From Cristatella mucedo (taxonomy: Eukaryota > Bryozoa > Phylactolaemata > Cristatellidae), in contig WPIO01000174.1 in assembly GCA_009760855.2 (NCBI GenBank), forward strand, positions 325,501 through 389,500: 64,000 nucleotides of DNA, in the 5' to 3' direction. A program made the position numbers and the translations under genes. The notes below the pieces were generated by a model. The model ran no database searches, had not been told where the DNA came from, and worked only from the letters and a program-made list of their open reading frames with translations. Of this stretch, positions 46,421 through 56,412 are shown one piece after another (position 1 is the stretch's first letter; each line of letters starts with the position of its first letter).

Positions 46421-46753
46421 TGAGTGACTCCGGCTCACAAATATGGAATGCATCCAAAAGAGGATTACTTACAAGTCTGCTCTCAAAATAAAGATCGTTG
46501 TGGAAGCACACGCCCGGAGAAGGGCAATGTGCGACTTTGCGCAGCATAGCTGTAGAGCGGCAATATGTGACTGGCCAGATCGCAAAATCACCTTTGTCGT
46601 TGGAATGTTGCAAGATCGGTAAGGAATGTGGTTGCATCTTCGGGCCAAGAGCAGAACGGCACGATCCTGAGTCCTTAAGCAAGCGCTGCCAGCGAGAGTC
46701 GCCACTACGAGACGACCCGCCGAAGGAGCTTGCTGGAGGTCACTCGCGGCCGA

Positions 46754-49700
46754 TTATTTGCCGGAATCTCTGTTCCCTCCATCATGAAGCATCGGCTGCA
46801 TGTCCTGCTGCACGGTAGTGGCTCTGCCGGACGGCAGGACGTCGCCTTGCCTGGGCTTGCTGCTGCTTGCTTGCTGTTGCCTAGTTCTGTAAAGACGTCA
46901 ATGCCGCAGACGCGTGGCCGAGGTCGCTCGCTGACTCAGGGCAGCCTTGTCCACTCGCTGCAGGGCGTCTGAACCACAGCTAATAGCTAAGACACAGTCG
47001 CATGCCTGACTACAGAGGGGAGCAGCCCCCCCCCCACCCGGCAGGCGGCAGCCACACGCTGCAGCTGACCTACCTCTGACGCAGTACCACTACGGCTGCA
47101 ATGATGCCGGCAATGACCGGAAGCAGAAGCCCGACGACAAGGCCTATTATCAGGCCCAGCTCTACAAATAAAAACAGCGATTTAGTGGACGATGATGGCG
47201 AGTCTACAATAATAATTGCAATAATAAAACATCTCGACAGAACCCTAACAGAATTTGATCTCTTTCTAAGCACATCTCTACTAATAAAAGTGAGAAAGTC
47301 CGGCCGTCATGCAGCAAGATGGCATCCTTCTGTCACACGGCAAGATAGCGTATTTCGTGACCAGCGCTTCAGGAAGTGACGTGTAATAGACGTGTAAATG
47401 AATGTGCAGTGTTGCATTTCTACAATGACTCGGCGAAGTGAGTCCACAAGCAGTGAGCTGCTCGTATTTGCATATATTGGAAGGGATCGTGTCAACTGAT
47501 TAGTGACAGCATGCACAATGTAAGCAAGCATAAGCACATAAAAGACAGTTGATGCAGACCCAGCAAATGTTGCAAGGAACGGGCAGGTTGCTCTAGGTCC
47601 TTTAAAAGTCAGGTGATGTCGCTTGGGCAGTCGGTAGCGAGAGCTCTCTAGGCTTTAGGAGCACAGGCACTGACTCCAAAGGATTTGAGGATGGTAAGAG
47701 CTAAACGACATGAGTCAGAAGAGACGGTTTTACAATCAGAAGCACGATCGGAAGTCAGATTTCAGAATTTCAGAAAGGTAGGCAGGAGCAAGTGAATGGA
47801 GTCTGAAATGAATGGAGTGAATGAATGCCTACAAGTGAGTAAACGACGATTGGATACGATAGGTTGTTTGATAGGAAGCCTGTGAAGGTCGGTTAGAGAA
47901 GTGGTTCAATGTGACAGATGCAGCCTACACGACATACACGCCTTGTCTGCAGCATATTTCACCATCAAAAATAAGTGGCTTATTGCATAGCAAGCGAAAC
48001 CTGCAAGTATCGAATTACATAAGTCAAAGTTGGAATGATATAATAATAATAACACATTTGATAAGGTGCCCTCAGAGAACTCAAGCTTTATATTTGCTGC
48101 AAGGGAAGCACGATCGAATGGTTAGTCGTAGCATGCGCAATAAACAATAAGAATAACCTAGTTAGGAGTGACATGCACAGGGTCAGCATGCAAGTGTGGT
48201 TAGTGTCAGCATGCAAGTGTGGTTAGTGTCAGCATGCAAGTGTGGTTAGTGTCAGCATGCAAGTGTGGTTAGTGTCAGCATGCAAGTGTGGTTAGTGTCA
48301 GCATGCAAGTGTGGTTAGTGTCAGCATGCAAGTGTGGTTAGTGTCAGCACGCAAGTGTGGTTAGTGTCAGCATGCAAGTGTGGTTAGTGTCAGCATGCAA
48401 GTGTGGTTAGTGTCAGCATGCAAGTGTGGTTAGTGTCAGCACGCAAGTGTGGTTAGTGTCAGCACGCAAGTGTGGTTAGTGTCAGCACGCAAGTGTGGTT
48501 AGTGTCAGCACGCAAGTGTGGTTAGTGTCAGCACGCAAGTGTGGTTAGTGTCAGCACGCAAGTGTGGTTAGTGTCAGCACGCAAGTGTGGTTAGTGTCAG
48601 CACGCAAGTGTGGTTAGTGTCAGCACGCAAGTGTGGTTAGTGTCAGCACGCAAGTGTGGTTAGTGTCAGCACGCAAGTGTGGTTAGTGTCAGCACGCAAG
48701 TGTGGTTAGTGTCAGCACGCAAGTGTGGTTAGTGTCAGCACGCAAGTGTGGTTAGTGTCAGCACGCAAGTGTGGTTAGTGTCAGCACGCAAGTGTGGTTA
48801 GTGTCAGCACGCAAGTGTGGTTAGTGTCAGCACGCAAGTGTGGTTAGTGTCAGCACGCAAGTGTGGTTAGTGTCAGCACGCAAGTGTGGTTAGTGTCAGC
48901 ACGCAAGTGTGGTTAGTGTCAGCACGCAAGTGTGGTTAGTGTCAGCACGCAAGTGTGGTTAGTGTCAGCACGCAAGTGTGGTTAGTGTCAGCACGCAAGT
49001 GTGGTTAGTGTCAGCACGCAAGTGTGGTTAGTGTCAGCACGCAAGTGTGGTTAGTGTCAGCACGCAAGTGTGGTTAGTGTCAGCACGCAAGTGTGGTTAG
49101 TGTCAGCACGCAAGTGTGGTTAGTGTCAGCACGCAAGTGTGGTTAGTGTCAGCACGCAAGTGTGGTTAGTGTCAGCACGCAAGTGTGGTTAGTGTCAGCA
49201 CGCAAGTGTGGTTAATTTCAATGCACAGTGTCACGCAATGCACAGTGTCACGCAATGCACAGTGTCACGCAATGCACAGTGTCACGCAATGCACAGTGTC
49301 ACGCAATGCACAGTGTCACGCAATGCACAGTGTCACGCAATGCACAGTGTCAGCACGCACAGTGTCACGCAATGCACAGTGTCACGCACGCACAGTGTCA
49401 CGCAAGGCACAGTGTCACGCAATGCACAGTGTCACGCAATGCACAGTGTCAGCACGCACAGTGTCACGCAAGGCACAGTGTCACGCAAGGCACAGTGTCA
49501 CGCAAGGCACAGTGTCACGCAAGGCACAGTGTCACGCAAGGCACAGTGTCACGCAAGGCACAGTGTCACGCGCAATGCACAGTGTCACGCAATGCACAGT
49601 GTCACGCAATGCACAGTGTCACGCAATGCACAGTGTCACGCAATGCACAGTGTCACGCAATGCACAGTGTCACGCAATGCACAGTGTCACGCAATGCACA

Positions 49701-51720
49701 GTGTCACGCAAGGCACAGTGTCACGCAAGGCACAGTGTCACGCAATGCACAGTGTCACGCACATGTCACGCAAGGCACAGTGTCACGCAAGCATGCACAG
49801 TGTCACGCAATGCACAGTGTCACGCAATGCACAGTGTCACGCAATGCACAGTGTCAGCACGCACAGTGTCAGCACGCACAGTGTCAGCACGCACAGTGTC
49901 AGCACGCACAGTGTCAGCACGCACAGTGTCAGCACGCACAGTGTCAGCACGCACAGTGTCAGCACGCACAGTGTCAGCACGCACAGTGTCAGCACGCACA
50001 GTGTCAGCACGCATAAGCACATACAGGTCGAATCACAGGGATGCACAAAATGCTGTGATAGATAGGTGTTATTAATTTCTTTTTAAATGTGGTCAAGTCA
50101 GGGGATGTCGTTACATAAGTCGGGAATGAGTTCCAGGCTTTGGGAGAATACGAACTAAAGGCACGATCTCCAAAGGATTTGAGATTTGTATGAGTTATGG
50201 GTAAACAATTAGATTCCGAAAAGCGGGTGGTACGATGCTTAGCCTGGTGGGGGAGTAGATCTGATAGGAAGGCTGGAGCCAAAGAATGAAGGGACCTAAA
50301 AGTTAGTGACAGATCCTTGAAGTCGATGCATTGCTTGACTGGTAGCCAGTGCAGGTCGGCAAGAAGTGGTGTGATGTGACAACTGCGACCCTCACGACAG
50401 ATAAGCCGAGCTGCGGAGCTTTGCACCAGCTGTAAGCGCCTGAGTGCACAGGCCGGTAGATCAGCAAGTTTTGAGTTACAGAAGTCAAGACGGGTTTCAC
50501 AAATGCATGGACCAATTTAGATTTGGTATCCCTATCTAAACAAGCCCAAATTTTAGCAATGTTATGTAGCTGAAAGTAGGTATGTACCAATTTAGATGTG
50601 GTATCCCTGTCTAAACAACCCATATTTTAGTTATGTTATGTAGCTGAAAGCAGGCAGCCTCGACTGTGGAGCTGTTCTCTAGCCAACAGGCAGAGGAGAC
50701 ATTTTCTTGACACTGGGGATGTGTAGTTCCTGTCGCTTAGATCCTCAACATGTGGTCACAATAGACTGGGCCTCAGAAGTTCACAGCTCGGAAAAAAATA
50801 CTAGCTGATTTAACAGCCTCTTTTTGTAGAGCGACAGAAGAGCCTTGATGGCTATCACCACCGCTTGCAGTAGCAATAGAGGATTGCCCACCACTAGATT
50901 CGAACCCCACGACCTCGGGGCCGTGGTCGTGAAGAGCAACCACCTTACCTAGTGTGCCATTACGGCTCACCACAAGGCAGGTACTATCGAGTGCAGGGAT
51001 CCCGTGAGTGAGCTTGCACATCAGCAACTAAGACACAGGCAAGTTGCACTTCCGGCTCACAGCACTTGACACGTTAGTCCTTTTTACGACTTAAGATAAG
51101 TGTGGTCACCGGAGCAAAGCAGCGTCAGCCTCATGCTCGGTGGTACCTTTAGTTGGTCCATGTGCTTTAGTCGATGAGTCATCCTCGTCAGTACCTGCAA
51201 CAAACAGCTCATGGCTGTTAACTCAAAGGCAGTTTCGTGGTCACAGCTGATAGTTACTAGAGCAACAAAAAGAAGGCTGTTCCTCAGGAAGCAGATAGCA
51301 TGACCGCAGGCATTCAAACCGAGCTCAGGACCAGGAAATTAGACCGGCCCATCGTCGTCTGCAGCCAGCAGCCTTACCAGGAAAGTGAGGCCTGTGCTCT
51401 GTATCGATCCAATTGGAGTTTGCTCCGAAAGGACATGTGGTCTTCTCAGGTTCATTGCAATCGCATATTTTCAAGTCGAACATGGTACCTTCGGGACACT
51501 GGTCAGACATCGACGACTCCCAGTCGCCAGGTTTGGTTGAGTGGTAGTAAGTCGAGCAGGCGGTGCGTGCAAGCAGATGCCTGATGCTAGCAGGCTCCCC
51601 ATGCCCGGGCTCAAATTGGCACGTTTCCGGTGCATGCACCAACGGCACTGCAGCAAGCAAGTCACGGCCAATGTCACTGCCAGATGTGACACGGATGATG
51701 GCAGTGATGTACAAAGACAT
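46754..51720 (-). CDS. Membrane-anchored chitin-binding-like protein, C-terminal four exons
   Basis: Minus-strand exons: 51720-51378, 51194-51147, 47161-47074 and 46886-46754 (stop TAA 46754-46756). Introns are GT-AG: donors GTAAGG, GTACCA and GTAGGT; acceptors tgtttgttgcag, tttttatttgtag and gacgtctttacag. Phases agree; 612 nt = 204 codons. Exon 1 carries a six-Cys domain (residues ~34-96) with ACSTYYHSTKPGDW and QCPEGTMFDLKICDCN, resembling CBM14/peritrophin-A chitin-binding domains, though the usual Cys after YY is replaced. Exon 2 is an acidic stalk (TDEDDSST), exon 3 a transmembrane helix (LGLIIGLVVGLLLPVIAGII, then RQR stop-transfer), exon 4 a Gln/Ser-rich cytoplasmic tail. The start is uncertain: ATG 51720 gives no clear signal peptide, so an upstream signal exon may join at 51647 (ctgctgcag) or 51720. 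Intron 2 (4 kb) holds LINE-A, minisatellites and SINE-1. Confidence 0.72.
47210..47915 (-). mobile_element. Old LINE-A-type copy, interrupted by element R
   Basis: Tail-like gaatttgatctctttctaag, interruption (47278-47462), then aagcaagcataagcacataa and diverged ORF-end blocks (ccaaaggatttgaggatggt, aaggtaggcaggagcaagtg, tgaaggtcggttagagaagt). It lies in intron 2 of the membrane protein gene. Confidence 0.6.
47278..47462. mobile_element. Element R, diverged copy lacking one arm
   Basis: ccgtcatgcagcaagatggc, ctgtcacacggcaagatagc, atttcgtgacc and the hairpin gactcggcgaagtgagtcc correspond in order to 27870-28000. Confidence 0.55.
48184..49214. repeat. 23-bp minisatellite, 45 units
   Basis: The period is exactly 23 bp from 48184 to 49196 (unit cagcacgcaagtgtggttag + tgt). 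The first seven units carry gcatgc, one (48345) carries gcacgc, the next three carry gcatgc again, and all from 48437 carry gcacgc. The last unit degenerates at about 49212. Confidence 0.97.
49219..50012. repeat. 17-bp then 15-bp minisatellite
   Basis: Mostly aatgcacagtgtcacgc and aaggcacagtgtcacgc (17 bp) up to about 49850, then gcacagtgtcagcac (15 bp) to 50012. It is open in all three plus frames because neither unit contains a stop in any phase. Confidence 0.97.
50510..50655 (-). repeat. Tandem duplication (~74 bp) inside LINE-A coding sequence
   Basis: accaatttagatttggtatc ... gttatgtagctgaaagtagg at 50511 recurs at about 50586 with several substitutions, duplicating the LDRDTKSKLVHA-type segment of the ORF. 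Confidence 0.8.
50797..50977 (-). mobile_element. SINE-1 copy
   Basis: Head gagccgtaatggcacactag, B box gtggggttcgaatctagtgg, body and aatcagctagtattttt end. It lies inside intron 2 of the membrane protein gene. Confidence 0.85.
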
Positions 51721-51821
51721 CTTAACAGGGAAAAAATTAGCATCACCATCCACACTGCTTAGCCCAGTGCAGTATTATTTGCAGCGGCACTACAGCCCAT
51801 GGTACTCGGTGACAGCGCTAG

Positions 51822-52782
51822 ATAATAATAATAATAATAATGATGCACTTGATAAAGCACCCTCAGAGATCTCAATCTCTTTCTAGGCGCTTTACATTTG
51901 CTGCAAAGGGAAATGCAATTGAATGGTGAGTAATATCATGCTTGATAAACAAACAAATGAATAACGTGGTTAGGGGAGACATGCAAAGGGTCAGCATGCA
52001 AATGTGGTTAGTGGCAGCATGCACAGTGTCAGCATGCATAAGCACGTGAAGGACGAATCACAGGGACCCACTAAATGCTGTCCTAAATAGGTGTGTTTTT
52101 AAGTTCCTTTTAAATGTGGTCAGGTCAGGGGATGTTCTGACGCAGGTCGGGAGGGAGTTCCAGGCTTTGGGAGCATACGAACTCAATGCACGGTCTCCGA
52201 AGGATTTGAGGTTTGTACGAGGTATTGGTAGACTGTTAGATTCCGAAAAGCGGGTGGTACGATGCTTGGCCTGGTGGGGGAGTAGATCTGAGAGATAGGC
52301 TGGAGCCAAAGAATGAAGTGACCTAAAAGTGAGCGACAAAACCTTGAAGTCAATCCGTTGCTTGACTGGTAGCCAGTGCAGGTCGGCGAGAAGTTGTGTG
52401 ATGTGGCAACTGCAACGCTCACGACAGACAAGCCTAGCTGCAGAGTTTTGCACCAGCTGCAATCGCCTGATCGCACATGCCGGTAGGCCAGTAAGCAGTG
52501 AGTTACAGAAGTCGAGGCGGGATGTCACGAATGCATAGACCAACTTGGACGCGGTATCCTTATCTAAACAAGCCCGAATGTTAGCAATGTTATGTATCTG
52601 AAAGTAGGCAGACTTGACTGTGGAGCTGATGTGGTCGTCTAACGAGAGGTCACATTGGAACATGACACCTAGATTTCGAGCTGATTCAACAAGAGATATG
52701 CTGGCAGAGCCAATTTTGAGCGTCAGCCTTTCCAATTTCTTAATCCCACTGGGTTTGCCCATAACTAGTAAGTTAGATTCAC
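51822..52782 (-). mobile_element. LINE-A, best-preserved 3' half
   Basis: (ATT)n tail at 51822-51841, stem-loop, unexpanded 3' UTR, and a 234-codon uninterrupted frame (52762-52058): NLGVMFQCDLSLDDHISSTV, LLTGLPACAIRRLQLVQNSA, HITQLLADLHWLPVKQRIDF, ending FRTAFSGSL. This is the region downstream of the catalytic RT motifs in CR1/L2-like elements. 5'-truncated just upstream of MGKPSG. The G-rich array begins about 13 bp beyond the breakpoint. Confidence 0.92.
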
Positions 52783-52794
52783 TGCCCCGAGGCT

Positions 52795-53006
52795 GTGACG
52801 CTGCCGGGGGGGGGCTGTGGCACTGCCCGGGGGGGGGGGGCTGTGAAGCTGCTGGGGGGCTGTGCAGCTGCCGGGGGGGGGCTGTGCAGCTGCCGGGGGG
52901 GCTGTGCAGCTGCCGGGGGGGGGCTGTGCAGCTGCCGGGGGGGGGGCTGTGCAGCTGCCGGGGGGGGGGGGCTGTGCAGCTGCCGGGGGGGGGGGCTGTG
53001 GCGCTG
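52795..53006 (+). repeat. G-run minisatellite, about 10 units
   Basis: Units of gctgtgcagctgcc followed by 6-10 G. At least nine long G runs lie on one strand with 14-15 nt loops, so G-quadruplex formation is plausible. Confidence 0.93.
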
Positions 53007-53819
53007 CCAATCCTACATGAGAGATGGCAGTTCTCATGTCACTAAAATTATCTAGGGAGGGCTTGCTGGACCAACAAGGAGCCAAAAAGTTTAAACAGAT
53101 TCTCCTTCTGATGAGTCTGCAAACTTGGTTCCTCCCCAAAATGTTGTGACGTATGATGACGTGGTAGCCCAAATCTGTAGGAAATATGTCCAAAATCTGT
53201 GGGAAAGTCTGCCGTGCAAAGGCAGCTTTAACCACTGCGCCAAACCAGCTTGAAAGACACGGAGACACCGAGACCAACACGGCAAGAGAAACTGAACAGG
53301 GAGCGACAAATATACAGAGATCTAGAATAAAGTAAGGTCGAGAAAGTGAGCACTGAATTAGGAGGCGCAGGCTTGGAACTGTGTCACAAAAGTTATACTC
53401 AGGGAGCAAGACTGTGAGCCTGGATTTGGGCAGCACTCTGCACCCAAAGTTAATCGATCTTCCGAGGGACCCGCATCACCTAGCACACCATTTGCAAAGA
53501 CAGGACTTGCACTAGGAGCACGTGCATCAGTAGCACATACACACACGTCCGGCGACGGCTACCAGCAGCGTTTGTCCAAGGCCTCAGCTTCAACAACTCA
53601 TGGCTCCCACTCGAATATAAAGCTAATATGGCTGCTTGGTAGCACCTGAAATAATGGCCTTATTGATCGGTTACAGGCGACATAATAATGCCCACCGGTG
53701 ACTCGAAAAGCGGTAGTGAAATAGGCTAACAATGGAAGCGAGCAGCGTACTGTAGCAATGCCTGCGCCCGAGTTCCGAGAGTAGCGGTCCAAGCCAGCAG
53801 CAACAGCCACGGCAAGCAC
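53007..53819. other. Unassigned; possible SINE-like head near 53250
   Basis: On the minus strand tggtttggcgcagtggttaa (53255-53236) resembles the SINE-2 A-box region, but no B box follows. No exon of the neighbouring membrane protein gene could be confirmed here. Confidence 0.35.
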
Positions 53820-54400
53820 TGAAGCTACACTTCAAATCAGAGGGCTCATCCGAGGACAAGTTGTTATAGACCAGCAGGCACAGATTACAGGCAGACGTTA
53901 CAGGAGAGATGCTAGAGTAAACGATCTCAGTAGCAAGGTAGAACAGCTTGAGAATGACACTTGGCTTGCCCTTAATTATTGGGTTAGTTGCATCATCGTT
54001 CAGCTTTGAGAAGTTAGTAACCATTGATGGGTGATGGTCATGATGCACACTGAAAGGGAGGTAGGTCGGCTCCAAGGGAGGTAGGTTGAGTAGGATGCGG
54101 AGAAAGGCCTAGAAGGGTCAAAGGATAGGTAGAGCTGAGTGTCATCGGTACAGAAATGAAGCCAAGATTGACTTTGGCTATGACATCGGCCAGAGGTACG
54201 GTATAGATTGTGATAAGAAAAAGGAGAAAGACTAAGGGCTTTCAGGATGATGGACAGCAATTTACATCTACACTGACATCTATCAACTGATGAAATACCC
54301 AACCCAATCTAGCACAGATCTAACACACCAATGATACCTAAGCATGTCTAGAGGCACTCCAGAAGGATCTGATGATCAATTGTGTCAACCGCTCGGACAG
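53820..54400 (-). mobile_element. LINE-A reverse transcriptase remnant
   Basis: The minus strand reads DTIDHQILLECL (near 54390), FCTDDTQLYLSFDPSRPF (catalytic YADD changed to CTDD), then KGKPSVIL and ISPVTSACNL, collinear with LINE-A. Frames are broken. Confidence 0.72.
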
Positions 54401-54489
54401 ATTTGGAGCTCACAGACAGTGGCTCTGTCCTGATCAGCATTGCTCAGGTCATTGTAAACCCAAAGCAGAGCAATTTCTGTGGAATACTG

Positions 54490-54670
54490 TTATCAGTAAC
54501 CACACTAACCACATTTGCATGCTGACCCTGTGCATGTCACCCCTAACCATGTTATTCATTTGTTTGTTTATCAAGCATGATATTACTCACCATTCAATTG
54601 CATTTCCCTTTGCAGCAAATGTAAAGCACCCAGAGAGAGATTGAGTTCTCTGAGGGTGCTTTATCGAGTG

Positions 54671-54702
<32 letters not shown>

Positions 54703-54703
54703 G
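54490..54703 (+). mobile_element. LINE-A 3' UTR (partial) and tail
   Basis: It begins at aaccacactaaccacatttg, without ORF codons, and continues through the stem-loop to (ATT)n at 54672-54701. Confidence 0.85.
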
Positions 54704-55227
54704 CTCAAATTCCGATTGGAGATTTTAAGCAAGGTCTGCCACAGTGATGTAATCGTTGGCAATCACTAGTTGAAGAGTATTAGACAAGATTGACACGAAG
54801 GAGTGGATGAACGTTACTTAGCTTCTCGTGGTCTATGTTGGGCTTTTAAATGAGTGGCCAGGCTACAGTTGTTTTCTGAGGGGCGGGATTTGGGCAGTAA
54901 ACAGGGGCATCTTTCACAACACTTGTTATGGAGGGCAGCAACAATAACACGGTCGAAAGTGAATATTAACATGCAGTCGTGCCATTCAATCGAAACACTT
55001 TTACTATTACCGAAAGCAGTACTTGTAGTATGAGATGTTAAAAGCATCCTTAATATGAAATGTCCCTCCCTTCACTACAGGGGGGGGGGCTGATACGGCC
55101 ACGTCGAATTATAACTCTGCAAATATTTCAGCAAGTTGCTTCTGATTGGTCGGTGACTCAAGCTCATAGCTTGACTGGTTGGTTGGTTATCCAACTATGA
55201 GAAGCTCACCACTCCCGGTTTGGAATA
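54704..55227. other. Unassigned sequence
   Basis: A minus frame (54814-55047) ends with CERC ... SLATHLKAQH, which loosely resembles a BED-type zinc finger. I do not call it. A G-run is at 55080-55089. Confidence 0.35.
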
Positions 55228-55392
55228 ATGCTAGCTGATTTAACAGCCTATTTTGTATAGCAACAGAGGAGACTTTATTGCTATCACTGCCGATTGCAGT
55301 GGCGATAAAGGATCGCCCACCGCTGGATTCGAACTCGGGACCAAAGTAGTGAAAAGCCACCTTTCCTAGTGTGCCATCACGGCTGACAGCAC
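55228..55392 (-). mobile_element. SINE-1 copy
   Basis: Head cagccgtgatggcacactag, B box region gagttcgaatccagcggtgg (with a small deletion nearby), body and aatcagctagcattatt end. Confidence 0.82.
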
Positions 55393-55512
55393 TGATGGAA
55401 AAACTAAAAATAAACTTGAGCCAGCTCTACACGGCTATGATGATTTGATTGGACATTTAGTCAAGTTTTCGTCAAGTTACATATGACAAATGTGCAGGAT
55501 GAACCTAGTAAC
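55393..55512 (-). repeat. SINE-1 5' flank shared with 41690-41805
   Basis: cagcactgatggaaaaacta, aaataaacttgagccagctc and atgacaaatgtgcaggatga match the other locus block by block. Confidence 0.75.
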
Positions 55513-55927
55513 CATTACTACAGTGTTACTTATGGTAGCTGGTCATCAAGGTCCGAATAGGTAACAACCACGCTGCTCGACGGTCCAAAAGCAAGTTGAT
55601 AGCCATGGCAGGCCATGATTTAACCACCACAGTACCGAGCTTATATCATCATCAAAACAAGCTTGTATACTAACTGGCCGAGACCCATCTAAAAAGAACA
55701 CCACTGCAAGCTGCTGCAAGTAGTAGGAATTAGGAAATAGGGTTCTCTATTTACAAATCGAATATTTTGTAATTAGAGCATTCAAAACTTGCTCACGATA
55801 CTCTAAATGCGGTTTTTAAAATAATTAGAGCACTCTGAATACGAAATAACATCTCTTCGGTCACCATTACACTCGTATTACCCAATGTATTAGACAAAAT
55901 GTGAGAAAATAAGACACATTAGACGTT
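55513..55927. other. Unassigned sequence
   Basis: Nothing recognised. Confidence 0.4.
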
Positions 55928-56040
55928 ATCAAGGAGTGGTCGAGTGGTTGCACCTGGCGTTAAAGGATTTGGGGTGTACTCGAATGCATAGGCCTACAGT
56001 CCATACATACAGTAATTTTAATTTTAATTGTAATATGCAT
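55928..56040 (+). mobile_element. SINE-3, tRNA-Ser/Leu-like head
   Basis: gagtggtcgagtggttgcac (A-box region), ggtgtactcgaatgcatagg (B-box-like), then aggcctacagtccatacata and a T-rich tail. It matches the minus-strand copy at 470-588. Confidence 0.62.
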
Positions 56041-56169
56041 AATTGACTCAGACAACCGAACGTGCTGGCATCATTTTCACTATCTTGATCAACTTTTTAA
56101 TGACTACATTTGAAAAACTGCGATAAAGTGAAGCCATGAAAACCGAAGCGTAAATTGGCAAGGGACGAC

Positions 56170-56315
56170 TGTACATGTCACAGCATTTAATGGGTTCTTG
56201 TGATTCGTCCTTGGTGCGCTTATGCCTGCTGACACTGTGCATGCTGCCACTAACCACATTTGCTGCTGACCCTGTGCATGTCACCCCTAACGATATTACC
56301 CTTGTTGAATTTGTA
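56170..56315 (+). mobile_element. LINE-A 3' UTR fragment without tail
   Basis: agcatttaatgggttcttgt, tgcatgctgccactaaccac and tgcatgtcacccctaacgat. The stem-loop and ATT tail are missing. Confidence 0.75.
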
Positions 56316-56342
56316 CATGCCGTGACTATGAGCTGTCCTCGT

Positions 56343-56412
56343 ATATGCTACACAAAACAGGACCTTCTTAACATAAGATATGCTACACAAAACAGGACCT
56401 TCTTAACATAAG
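56343..56412. repeat. Perfect tandem duplication of 35 bp
   Basis: atatgctacacaaaacagga + ccttcttaacataag occurs twice without a mismatch, immediately in front of the LINE-B copy. Confidence 0.95.

Larger units (their letters stand above)
48045..50660 (-). mobile_element. LINE-A with 3' UTR expanded into minisatellites
   Basis: From the low end: short ATT-type tail, stem-loop remnant, tttgctgcaagggaagcacg, the two arrays (listed separately), then gcataagcacatacaggtcg and the ORF: FSDLLPHQAK-type blocks, LHWLPVKQCIDFKDLSLTFR, SYSPKAWNSFPTYVTTSPDL. The parts outside the arrays align with a normal LINE-A (51822-52782), so the arrays grew inside a single LINE insertion. A ~74-bp coding duplication lies at 50510-50660. 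Confidence 0.88.

Noticed and set aside
48184-50012. CRISPR-like regular repeats
   Set aside because: Units are contiguous with no unique spacers, and the flanks are a eukaryotic LINE.
49185-50075. Three plus-strand frames of 262-296 codons with Cys/His-rich repeats
   Set aside because: All three are the 17/15-bp minisatellite read in different phases; the array lies inside a LINE 3' UTR.
54814-55047. BED-type zinc finger (CERC ... THLKAQH)
   Set aside because: Only one partial motif, no conserved aromatic residues ahead of it and no neighbouring transposase or exon support.
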